Of a stretch of 64,000 nt of DNA, positions 34,779 to 42,096 are shown piece by piece. The position numbers and the translations under genes were made by a program. This stretch comes from Bordetella genomosp. 2. Lineage in GTDB: Bacteria > Pseudomonadota > Gammaproteobacteria > Burkholderiales > Burkholderiaceae_B. The stretch's first letter is position 1; each line of letters starts with the position of its first letter. The stretch covers positions 372,001-436,000 of the forward strand of contig NZ_NEVT01000006.1 in NCBI RefSeq assembly GCF_002261345.1. Reading direction: 5' to 3'. The notes under the pieces were generated by a model that was given only the letters and a program-made list of their open reading frames with translations, did no database searches and was not told the DNA's origin.

Positions 34779-35665
34779 TCCTGTTTGCGTGCGTACAGGT
34801 TGACGATGCTGGAGAAGTCCAGTTTGCCGCTGCCGGCGGTGCTGTGCAGCGAATACAGGTTGCGCGCCAGTTCGCCCAGCGGGATCGAGGAACGCGTCGA
34901 CAGCGCCGCCTCGGCGGCCAGGCCCAGGTCTTTCAGCATGAGATCGACCCCGAAGCCGCCGGCGTAGCCCTTGGAGGCCGGCGCGTGTTCCATGACGCCG
35001 GGCCAGGGGTTGTAGAGCTCGGTAGCCCAGTTGCGCCCGGAGCTCTTGGCGATGATGTCCGACAGGACCTGCGGGTCCAGGCCGTTGGCCACGCCCAGCG
35101 CCAGCGCCTCGGAGGTGCCGGCCATCAGGATGCCCAGCAGCATGTTGTTGCAGATCTTGGCCACCTGGCCTGCGCCGGCCGCGCCGGCATGGAAAATGTT
35201 CTTGCCCATGTTCTGCAGCACCGGCATGGCGCGCTGCAGGGCGGCGGCCTCGCCGCCGACGATGAAGGTGAGCGTGCCAGCCGCGGCGCCGCCCGTGCCG
35301 CCCGACACCGGCGCGTCGATCATGGCCAGCCCGCGCGCCTGGGCGGCGGCGGCCACCTTGCGGGCCGAGTCGGGGGAAATGGTGCTGCATTCGATCACCA
35401 GCGCGCTGGGGTCGATGCTGGCCAGCAGGTCGTCGCCCAGGTACAGGGCCTCGACATGCTTGCTGGCGGGCAGCATGGAAATGACGATCTCGGCGCCCTG
35501 CACGGCTTCGGCCGCCGAGCCGGCGGCGCGCGCGCCGGCGTCCGCCAGGCTCTTGACCGCCGCGGGCACCAGGTCGAATACCGCCAGGCTGTGGCCGGCC
35601 TTGATCAGGTTGTGCGCCATGGGCGCGCCCATATTGCCCAGGCCGATAAACGCGATGCTGCTCAT
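34775..35665 (-). CDS. mmsB: 3-hydroxyisobutyrate dehydrogenase
   Basis: Oxidises 3-hydroxyisobutyrate to methylmalonate semialdehyde with NAD. The 296-residue protein has the Rossmann start AFIGLGNMGAPMAHNLIKAG, substrate loop DAPVSGGTGGAAAGTLTF and the catalytic Lys in GAGQVAKICNNMLL. The C-terminal KDLGLA motif is also present. It lies 45 bp after the 3-hydroxyisobutyryl-CoA hydrolase gene, so the two consecutive valine-pathway steps are side by side. Confidence 0.94.
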   Translation of the reverse strand: MSSIAFIGLGNMGAPMAHNLIKAGHSLAVFDLVPAAVKSLADAGARAAGSAAEAVQGAEIVISMLPASKHVEALYLGDDLLASIDPSALVIECSTISPDSARKVAAAAQARGLAMIDAPVSGGTGGAAAGTLTFIVGGEAAALQRAMPVLQNMGKNIFHAGAAGAGQVAKICNNMLLGILMAGTSEALALGVANGLDPQVLSDIIAKSSGRNWATELYNPWPGVMEHAPASKGYAGGFGVDLMLKDLGLAAEAALSTRSSIPLGELARNLYSLHSTAGSGKLDFSSIVNLYARKQE

Positions 35666-35710
35666 GTGGGGTCTCCTCGTGGGTGGATGGAATGTGCCGG
35701 TAGGCGCCGC

Positions 35711-36886
35711 TCAGTCTTGCGCCGGGTCCAGGTCGGCCAGCGGATGGGGCTGCCCCGCGGGCCATGGCGGCTCGAAATAGCGCCTTACCCAGTCTGCCGA
35801 GGCCTGCTCGAGCGTGGCCGGATTCCACTTGGGTTGCTTGTCCTTGTCGATCAGCAGCGCGCGTATGCCTTCGGCGAAATCGCCCTGCACGGTGCAGGCC
35901 AGCGCGGCGACGTATTCGATGCGGAACACGTCGGCCAGCGACCGCAGCCGCGTGTGCTGCTGCAGCGCGAAGGCCAGCCGCGCCGAGCCCGGCGAGCCGG
36001 CCAGCATGGTGGCGGCCGCCCGCGCCAGCCAGGGGTCGGCGTGGTCCTTCAGGGCGGCGATGGCCTGGTAGATGTCGGCCAGGTCATTGCCGCTGCACAG
36101 GCTGTTGATCTGGAAGGCGTGCTGTCGCAGCGGGCCGGGCTCGAGCGCCGCGGCCGGCTCATGGGCCAGCAGGACGCGGCGCAGCAGCCCGTCGTTGATG
36201 GCGCGCGGCGGCGGCGCGCCGTTGCCCGGGCCGCCCGCCTGGCCGGCCCACGGGGCCTGCAGCAAGGCGTCGACCACCCGCGGCCACTCGGCCGAATCGA
36301 CGCGGAAGTCGGCCACCCCCGCGTAGAAGGCGTCCGAGGCGTTCAAATGGGCGCCGGTCAGGGCCAGGAACAGCCCGGTGCGGCCCGGCATGCGATTGAG
36401 CAGCCAGCTGCCGCCGACATCGGGGAACAGACCGATGGAGATTTCCGGCATGGCGATGCGCGTGGTTTCGCTCACCACGCGGTGGCTGGCGCCCATCATC
36501 AGGCCCACCCCGCCGCCCATGACGATGCCGTGCCCCCAGCAGAGGATCGGCTTGGGATAGGTATGGATGCGATAGTCCAGGCGGTACTCGCGCTCGAAGA
36601 AGGCGCGCGCATGGGTATTGGCCCAGGCGCCCTGCCCCTGGTGCTCCTGCATGCTGCGATACAGGCCGTGCAGGTCGCCGCCGGCGCTGAAAGCCTTGCC
36701 GCCTGCGCCCTGCAGCACCACGGCGGCCAGCCCCGCGTCGCGCGCCCAGGCATCGAGCTGGCCGGCCAGCAGGTCGACCATCTCGAGCGACAGGCCGTTG
36801 AGCGTCTGCGGCGCGTTGAGCGTGGCAAAGCCCAGCCGCATGCCATTGGCGGCGGTTTTCTCTTCGAACAGCACGGGGGCGTTCAT
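35711..36886 (-). CDS. 3-hydroxyisobutyryl-CoA hydrolase (enoyl-CoA hydratase fold)
   Basis: Cleaves 3-hydroxyisobutyryl-CoA to 3-hydroxyisobutyrate. The 391-residue length (hydratases are about 260) and the segments FSAGGDLHGLYRSM, GIVMGGGVGLMMGASHRVV and MPEISIGLFPDVGGSWLLNR fit the HIBCH group, including the catalytic Glu and Asp region. The start overlaps the acyl-CoA dehydrogenase stop (ATGA). Sequence similarity to ordinary enoyl-CoA hydratases remains, but length and neighbours favour the hydrolase. Confidence 0.88.
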   Translation of the reverse strand: MNAPVLFEEKTAANGMRLGFATLNAPQTLNGLSLEMVDLLAGQLDAWARDAGLAAVVLQGAGGKAFSAGGDLHGLYRSMQEHQGQGAWANTHARAFFEREYRLDYRIHTYPKPILCWGHGIVMGGGVGLMMGASHRVVSETTRIAMPEISIGLFPDVGGSWLLNRMPGRTGLFLALTGAHLNASDAFYAGVADFRVDSAEWPRVVDALLQAPWAGQAGGPGNGAPPPRAINDGLLRRVLLAHEPAAALEPGPLRQHAFQINSLCSGNDLADIYQAIAALKDHADPWLARAAATMLAGSPGSARLAFALQQHTRLRSLADVFRIEYVAALACTVQGDFAEGIRALLIDKDKQPKWNPATLEQASADWVRRYFEPPWPAGQPHPLADLDPAQD

Positions 36887-38037
36887 CGGATGTCGGCTCC
36901 TTTGTCGAGCAATTGGCGGGCCACGATCACGCGCATGATTTCGTTGGTGCCTTCCAGGATCTGGTGTACGCGAGTATCGCGCACCAGGCGCTCCAGCGGG
37001 TAGTCGCGCAAGTACCCGTAGCCGCCGTGGATCTGCTGCGCGTCAAGGCAGACCTGGAAGCCCATGTCGGTGGCGAAGCGCTTGGCCATGGCGCAATAAG
37101 TGGCGGCGTCGGGCGAGCCGGCGTCGAGCTTGCAGGCGGCCAGCCGGACCATCTGGCGCGCCGCCACCAAATGGGTGGCCATGTCGGCCAGCTTGAACTG
37201 CAGGGCCTGGAATTCCGCCAGGCGGCGCCCGAACTGGCGCCGTTCGTCCATATAGCGCCGCGCCGCGTCCAGCGCGCCCTGCCCGGCGCCCACCGAGCAG
37301 GTGCCGATGTTGATGCGGCCGCCGTCCAGGCCCTTCATGGCGATCTTGAAGCCCTCGCCCTCGTTGCCCAGCATGTTGGCGGCCGGCACGCGCACGTTCT
37401 CGAACGAAATGGGCCGGGTGGACTGGCTGTTCCAGCCCATCTTTTCTTCCTTGCGCCCATAGCTGATGCCGGCGCTGTCGGCCGGCACCGCGAAGGCGCT
37501 GACCCCGCCCGGGCCCGCGCCGCCGGTGCGCGCCATCACGACCAGCAGGTCGGTGTCGCCGCCGCCCGAGATGAATGCCTTGGCGCCGTTCAGGACGAAG
37601 GCGTCGCCGTCGCGCTCGGCCCGGGTGGCCAGCGAACCGGCGTCGGAGCCGGCGCCCGGCTCGGTCAGGCAGTAGGAGGCGAGCTTCTGGCCGCTGGCCA
37701 GCAACGGGCCCCATTGCTCGCGCAGGGCCGGCTGCCCCCACTGCCCCACCATCCAGGTGGCCATGTTGTGGATGGTCAGGAAGGCGGTGGTCGAGGGGTC
37801 GACCGCCGCCATTTCCTCGAACACCAGGGTGGCGTCGAGGCGCGGCAGGCCCAGCCCGCCGATGTCTTCGGCGGCATAGATGGCGCAGAAGCCCAGCTCG
37901 CCCGCGCGGGCGAAGGCTTCTTTGGGGAAGATGCCCTCGGCGTCCCAGCGGGCGGCGTGCGGCGCCAGCTCGCCCTGGGCGAAGTCACGAGCGGCCTGGG
38001 CAAAGGCGCGCTGCTCGTCGGTCAATTCCAGATCCAC
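36883..38037 (-). CDS. Acyl-CoA dehydrogenase, probably isobutyryl-CoA dehydrogenase
   Basis: FAD enzyme that introduces the alpha-beta double bond in a short branched acyl-CoA. The 384-residue protein has SYCLTEPGAGSDAGSLATRA (FAD/substrate loop), ALDAARRYMDERRQFGR and the catalytic Glu in HQILEGTNEIMRVIV. It is the first gene of an operon with HIBCH hydrolase, MmsB and a thioesterase, so the likely substrate is isobutyryl-CoA from valine. The upstream region carries a LiuR-like operator. Confidence 0.9.
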   Translation of the reverse strand: MDLELTDEQRAFAQAARDFAQGELAPHAARWDAEGIFPKEAFARAGELGFCAIYAAEDIGGLGLPRLDATLVFEEMAAVDPSTTAFLTIHNMATWMVGQWGQPALREQWGPLLASGQKLASYCLTEPGAGSDAGSLATRAERDGDAFVLNGAKAFISGGGDTDLLVVMARTGGAGPGGVSAFAVPADSAGISYGRKEEKMGWNSQSTRPISFENVRVPAANMLGNEGEGFKIAMKGLDGGRINIGTCSVGAGQGALDAARRYMDERRQFGRRLAEFQALQFKLADMATHLVAARQMVRLAACKLDAGSPDAATYCAMAKRFATDMGFQVCLDAQQIHGGYGYLRDYPLERLVRDTRVHQILEGTNEIMRVIVARQLLDKGADIR

Positions 38038-38117
38038 GGCTTTGTCTCCTGGTGGTCGGCATCGACGGTGCCGCGGCCGTCTCGTGAACTGCCGCGTCCG
38101 CCATGGGCCGATTTTGC

Positions 38118-38140
38118 ATGACGTTAACGTAAACGTAAAT
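38118..38140 (-). promoter_or_regulatory. LiuR-like operator of the valine/acyl-CoA operon
   Basis: The gene strand reads TTTACGTTTACGTTAACGTCA, with the perfect palindrome ACGTTAACGT at 38121-38130 and one more ACGT-type half-site. It lies 80-100 bp before the acyl-CoA dehydrogenase start. The motif resembles sites of LiuR, the MerR-family regulator of branched-chain amino-acid breakdown. No regulator gene is in the window. Confidence 0.55.
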
Positions 38141-38217
38141 CTATCATGGCCATCTTACGCCCGATCGACGCCGGAATTTGTCCTGATCGTGACAATGGGC
38201 GCGGGGCCCGGGACCCG

Positions 38218-38559
38218 CTACAACAGGCCGGGCGGACGCTCGCGGCCCAGCCGGGCGGCCGCCTTGGCGCGGCGGTGCTCGGCGCGGCGTCGGCGCGACA
38301 CCATGGGATCGTAGGTCAGGGGACGGTAGATTTCGACGCGATCGCCGTCGGCCAACGGCGTGTCGGCACGGCATTGCTGGCCGAAAATGCCCACGCCGCA
38401 GGCCCAGGGATCCAGGCCGGGAAACGCCGCGGCCAGGCCGCTGGCCTGCAAGGCCTGGGCCACCGTGGCGCCGGCCGGGAGCGCGAGCGTGCGCTGCCAC
38501 ACCGCCGACGGCATGGCGTGGCACACGCTGACCCGCAGCACCCCAGCCTCACTCGCCAT
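38218..38559 (-). CDS. RnfH family ubiquitin-fold protein
   Basis: The 113-residue small protein has the RnfH/YfjF beta-grasp pattern: VSVCHAMPSAVWQRTLALPAG at the start, ATVAQALQASGL, and the family hallmark GVGIFGQQCRADTPLADGDRVEIYRPL, with its core seen as ADTPLADGDRVEIYRP. The function is unknown; it is nearly always encoded beside ratA, as here, where the genes overlap by 11 bp. The C-terminal tail is strongly basic (RRRRAEHRRAKAAARLGRER). Confidence 0.9.
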   Translation of the reverse strand: MASEAGVLRVSVCHAMPSAVWQRTLALPAGATVAQALQASGLAAAFPGLDPWACGVGIFGQQCRADTPLADGDRVEIYRPLTYDPMVSRRRRAEHRRAKAAARLGRERPPGLL

Positions 38560-38983
38560 ACAAGGCCTGCGCGCGCTTGGTGAACGAATCGATGAAACTG
38601 GTGGCGATCCGGTTGAACACCGGGCCCACCACCATTTCGAGCGCCCGGTTGGAAAAGGCGTATTCCATCGTGAACAGCACCTTGCAGGCGTCCTCGGCCA
38701 GCGCCTGGAACTGCCAGTGGCCCGCCAGCATCGAGAACGGCCCGTCGACCAGTTCGAGGTCGATGCGCTCGGGGTAGTCGTGCGTATTGCGGGTGGTGAA
38801 GCGCTGCTTGAGGCCGGCGAAGCTGATCAGGATGGATGCCTGCATGCCGTGCTCGCTGCGCGACTGGACCTCGGCGCCGCCGCACCACGGCATGAACTCC
38901 GGATACTTCTCCACGTCGGCCACCAGATCGAACATCTGCGCGGCGCTGTAGGGAACCAGGACGGATCGCTGTACTTTGTGCAT
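38549..38983 (-). CDS. ratA: RatA/COQ10-type START domain protein
   Basis: The 144-residue START-fold protein starts MHKVQRSVLVPYSAAQMFDLV and carries the polyketide-cyclase/COQ10 pattern (VEKYPEFMPWCGGAEVQ, FKGL-like FAGLKQRFTTRN). In E. coli RatA was described as a toxin that blocks 70S assembly; relatives bind quinone, and the latter is a more likely housekeeping role. It is divergent from smpB over 81 bp, the arrangement seen in most proteobacteria. Confidence 0.9.
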   Translation of the reverse strand: MHKVQRSVLVPYSAAQMFDLVADVEKYPEFMPWCGGAEVQSRSEHGMQASILISFAGLKQRFTTRNTHDYPERIDLELVDGPFSMLAGHWQFQALAEDACKVLFTMEYAFSNRALEMVVGPVFNRIATSFIDSFTKRAQALYGE

Positions 38984-39064
38984 CGGCTATCGCAAATGGC
39001 TAGAATGATAGGATTTTACCGGTAGTAGCGCTGCTAGCCGGTTTCCCGCCCCATTTGCGCCTTT

Positions 39065-39532
39065 ATGAGCATCATCGACAACCGCAAGGCCACGCACGAC
39101 TATTTCATCGAAGACCGCTACGAAGCCGGCCTGGTCCTGCAAGGCTGGGAGGTCAAGGCGATCCGCGAAAACCGCGTGCAGCTCAAGGAAAGCTACGTCA
39201 TCGTGCGCGACGGCGAGTTGTTCCTGCTGGGCATGCACGTCAGCCCCCTGCCCACGGCCTCGACCCATATCCATCCCGACGCCATGCGCACCCGCAAGTT
39301 GCTGCTCAAGGCCGAGGAAATCAGCAAGCTGATCGGCAAGGTCGAGCAACGCGGCTACACCCTGGTGCCGCTCAACCTGCACTACAAGAACGGCCGCATC
39401 AAGCTCGACTTCGCGCTGGGCCGCGGGAAGAAGCTGTACGACAAGCGCGATACCGCCCGCGAAAAAGACTGGCAGCGCGAGAAAGAGCGCATGATGAAGC
39501 ACGACACGCGCAATTCCCGCAAGGACAGCTGA
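39065..39532 (+). CDS. smpB: SsrA-binding protein SmpB
   Basis: Binds tmRNA and brings it to stalled ribosomes for trans-translation. The 155-residue protein has [36 protein letters not shown] and the basic C-terminal tail [18 protein letters not shown] that mimics the missing mRNA. Motifs and length are complete. No ssrA RNA gene was recognised in the neighbourhood. Confidence 0.96.
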   Translation: MSIIDNRKATHDYFIEDRYEAGLVLQGWEVKAIRENRVQLKESYVIVRDGELFLLGMHVSPLPTASTHIHPDAMRTRKLLLKAEEISKLIGKVEQRGYTLVPLNLHYKNGRIKLDFALGRGKKLYDKRDTAREKDWQREKERMMKHDTRNSRKDS

Positions 39533-39580
39533 TTGGCCCGGCGCCGCGACGGCGGCGCCCAGGCGGGCGGAATGCACCTC

Positions 39581-39613
39581 CGGTGTCTGACACCCGCAGG
39601 GTGCCAGGCGCCC
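39581..39613. repeat. GGTGTCTGACACC-type dispersed hairpin, diverged copy
   Basis: GGTGTCTGACACCC (from 39582) pairs imperfectly, with G-T wobbles, with GGGTGCCAGGCGCC (to 39612) around a GCA centre. The same element type occurs twice at 41913-41986. It lies in the 103-bp gap between the convergent smpB and SPFH genes and could also terminate both. Confidence 0.55.
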
Positions 39614-39635
39614 CGCCCCTTGGCGCAGTTGCGCG

Positions 39636-40562
39636 TCAGCCGGCCTTGCCGGTCTTGACGATGGCCATCGCCGACGCGATCAGCCCGCCCACGTCGGACA
39701 GGTTCGACGGCAGGATCAGCGTATTGCCTTCCTTGGCCACGTTGCCGAAGGCCTCGACATAGCGCTCGGCCACTTTCAGGTTGACGGCTTCCATGCCGCC
39801 GGGCTGGCGCACCGCGTCGCCCACCTGCGCGATGGCCTTGGCGGTGGCTTCGGCAATGGCCAGCACCGCCGCCGCCTCGCCCTGCGCCTGGTTGATCTGC
39901 GCCTGCTTTTCGCCTTCCGAACGGGCGATGGCGGCCTCGCGCTCGCCGGTGGCGATGTTGATCTGCTCCTGGCGCCGCCCTTCCGAGGCGGCGATCAGGG
40001 CGCGCTTCTCGCGCTCGGCGGTAATCTGCGCCTGCATGGCGCGCAGGATCTCGTTGGGCGGGGTCAGGTCCTTGATCTCGTAGCGCAAGACCTTGACGCC
40101 CCAGTTGAGCGCGGCCTCGTCCAGCGAAGCCACGATGGTGCTGTTGATGAACTCGCGCTCTTCGAAGGTGCGGTCCAGTTCGAGCTTGCCGATGACCGAG
40201 CGCAGCGTGGTCTGCGCCAGCTGGGTGATGGCCGAGATGTAGTTCGACGACCCATACGACGCCCGCATGGGATCGGTGACCTGGAAATACAGCACGCCAT
40301 CGACCTGCAGCTGCGTGTTGTCGCGCGTGATGCAGACCTGGCTGGGCACGTCCAGCGGGATTTCCTTCAACGAATGCTTGTACGCGACCCGCTCGATGAA
40401 CGGGATCACGAAGCCCGCGCCGGGCGACAGCACGCGGTCGAACTTGCCCAGGCGCTCGACCACCCAGGCATGCTGCTGGGGGACGATGGCGATGGCCTTG
40501 ACGATGATCAGCAGCGCCAGGACGACCAGTACGATCAGGACGATGGTGGAGGTATCGAGCAT
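39636..40562 (-). CDS. SPFH domain/stomatin-like membrane protein
   Basis: The 308-residue protein has one N-terminal membrane helix (TIVLIVLVVLALLIIVKAIA) then a stomatin/Band 7 domain (QQHAWVVERLGKFDRVLSPG, PSQVCITRDNTQLQVDGVLY). A long charged helix follows (AEREKRALIAASEGRRQEQ) and the C-terminal paralog signature ILPSNLSDVGG. Such proteins form oligomeric rings on the inner membrane together with NfeD partners; an nfeD-like gene lies 37 bp upstream on the same strand. The start at 40562 gives the standard membrane helix. Confidence 0.92.
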   Translation of the reverse strand: MLDTSTIVLIVLVVLALLIIVKAIAIVPQQHAWVVERLGKFDRVLSPGAGFVIPFIERVAYKHSLKEIPLDVPSQVCITRDNTQLQVDGVLYFQVTDPMRASYGSSNYISAITQLAQTTLRSVIGKLELDRTFEEREFINSTIVASLDEAALNWGVKVLRYEIKDLTPPNEILRAMQAQITAEREKRALIAASEGRRQEQINIATGEREAAIARSEGEKQAQINQAQGEAAAVLAIAEATAKAIAQVGDAVRQPGGMEAVNLKVAERYVEAFGNVAKEGNTLILPSNLSDVGGLIASAMAIVKTGKAG

Positions 40563-40599
40563 GGTGGAGATATCCTGCGTGAGGGAGTGAGGGGCCGGC

Positions 40600-41034
40600 T
40601 CAGGCCGGGCCGGCGGTTTCCTTGCGGGCCAGTACCAGGCGCGTGCCGCGCACTTCGGCGATGACGTGCGTGCCGGCCGCGCGCGGCTGCCCGGCGGCCA
40701 GCTCGGCCTGCCAGTGGGCGCCGCGGTACCAGACCCGCGCCAGGCCGGCGTCGGACCAGGCTTCGACTTCGACGGCCTGGCCAATGTCCATGTTGACATC
40801 GGCGTTGCGCCCGGCGTCGATCTCGCGTTTTTTCAGCACCCCGGTGCGGCGCAATACCAGCAGCCCCAGCAGCGCCACCGCGGCGCAGGCCACCAGTTGC
40901 CATTCGAACCCCGCCGCCAGCCATGCGGCAATGCCCCCGGCCGCCAGGCCCAGGGCAACCAGCAGCAGGTAAAACGTGCCGCTGGCAACCTCGCCTATCA
41001 GTGCGGCCGCTGCCAACCCGAACCAGATCCACAT
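40600..41034 (-). CDS. NfeD-like membrane protein
   Basis: The 144-residue protein starts MWIWFGLAAAALIGEVASG, has three to four membrane helices, then a C-terminal OB-fold (DIGQAVEVEAWSDAGLARVWYRG, GTHVIAEVRGTRLVLARK). It is the short NfeD1b type that works with an SPFH protein, and the SPFH gene follows directly. The ATG at 41034 with GAGGCG upstream was preferred over a TTG six codons earlier. Confidence 0.9.
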   Translation of the reverse strand: MWIWFGLAAAALIGEVASGTFYLLLVALGLAAGGIAAWLAAGFEWQLVACAAVALLGLLVLRRTGVLKKREIDAGRNADVNMDIGQAVEVEAWSDAGLARVWYRGAHWQAELAAGQPRAAGTHVIAEVRGTRLVLARKETAGPA

Positions 41035-41120
41035 ATCCCACGCCTCGTCCAAGTTGAGTACGGCGTCGATTGTACGGATTTCCGCCTGGGGCGGTGCGAA
41101 AACCCGTCGCGACGACTATC

Positions 41121-41879
41121 ATGATGCCCATGAACGCTCCCGCCGCCTCCGCATTGCCGGTCCTGATCCTGCATACCGGCGACCCCGACGACGTCCTGCG
41201 CCGGTCGCACGGCGACTATGCGCAGATGCTGCGCCACGCCGCCGGCCTGGAACCCGCCGCCGCCCGCATCGTGCGGGCCGACGCGGGCGAGCAGCCACTG
41301 GCCCCGTCGTCCTATCGGGCCGCGCTGATCACCGGCTCGCCGGCCATGGTGACCGACCGCGCGCCCTGGAGCGAACAGGCCGCCGCCTGGCTGCGGCAGG
41401 CAGCGGCGGCCGGCCTGCCGATCTTCGGCGTCTGCTACGGGCACCAATTGCTGGCCCACGCCCTGGGGGGCGCGGTCGACTACAACCCGCGGGGGCGCGA
41501 GCTGGGCACGCAAACCATTGAATGCCTGCCGGCGGCCGCCGGCGACCCGCTGATGGCCGGGCTGCCGGTCAGCTTTCCGGCGCAACTGCTGCACGCGCAG
41601 ACCGTCACCCGCCTGCCCGCCGGCGCCGTCGCGCTGGCGCGCTCGGCGCTCGACGATCATCAGCTGGTGCGGCTGGCGCCCAGCATTTACTCGGCCCAGT
41701 TCCATCCCGAATTCGGCCCCGAGTTCATGCACGACCACCTGCTGCGCTACCAGCCGGACTACGCCCGCGAAGGCCTGGACGCCCGCGCCCTGGCCGCCGG
41801 CCTGAAGCCGACGCCCACCGCCGCCAGCCTGCTGCGGCGGTTCCTGGGCCTGCGGCAGCCCGCGACCACGCACCCCTGA
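41121..41879 (+). CDS. Class I glutamine amidotransferase-like protein
   Basis: The 252-residue protein (ATG at 41121, 41124 or 41130) has the GATase type 1 triad: the nucleophile in FGVCYGHQLLAHALGG and the His/Glu in YSAQFHPEFGPEF. It resembles stand-alone YfeJ/GuaA-like amidotransferase domains with the family loop ELGTQTIECLP. The real substrate, possibly a gamma-glutamyl compound, is unknown. No synthetase domain is fused or adjacent. Confidence 0.86.
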   Translation: MMPMNAPAASALPVLILHTGDPDDVLRRSHGDYAQMLRHAAGLEPAAARIVRADAGEQPLAPSSYRAALITGSPAMVTDRAPWSEQAAAWLRQAAAAGLPIFGVCYGHQLLAHALGGAVDYNPRGRELGTQTIECLPAAAGDPLMAGLPVSFPAQLLHAQTVTRLPAGAVALARSALDDHQLVRLAPSIYSAQFHPEFGPEFMHDHLLRYQPDYAREGLDARALAAGLKPTPTAASLLRRFLGLRQPATTHP

Positions 41880-41912
41880 GGCCCGGTCCCGCACTTTTGC
41901 GGGGTGCTCGCC

Positions 41913-41986
41913 AGGTGCCTGACACCCCAGGGTGTCAGGCACCTTTGAAGCAAAGGTGTCAGACACCCGGCGGGTGTCTGACACCT
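41913..41986. repeat. Tandem pair of GGTGTC(T/A)GACACC-type hairpins
   Basis: Two hairpins sit side by side. Bases 41913-41926 (AGGTGCCTGACACC) pair with 41931-41944 (GGTGTCAGGCACCT), and 41954-41968 (AGGTGTCAGACACCC) pair with 41972-41986 (GGGTGTCTGACACCT), the second exactly. They share the core with the element at 39581. They may terminate the amidotransferase gene, but the repeated sequence across sites suggests a dispersed element. Confidence 0.7.
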
Positions 41987-42025
41987 GGCCCGCAGCCGGG
42001 CCCCTCCGACCGCCGCTTGCGGATC

Positions 42026-42062
42026 AAAAAAAGCCCCCGCCTCTCGCGAGACAAGGGCTTTT
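42026..42062 (-). terminator. Rho-independent terminator of ppsA
   Basis: On the minus strand AAAAGCCC and GGGCTTTT form an 8-bp stem around an inner CTCTCGCGAG palindrome, followed by seven Ts in total (A run at 42026-42032 on the plus strand). It begins 35 bp after the ppsA stop. Confidence 0.85.
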
Positions 42063-42096
42063 GCCATGTCCGCCCGGCGTGCCGGACGGGCATGGA

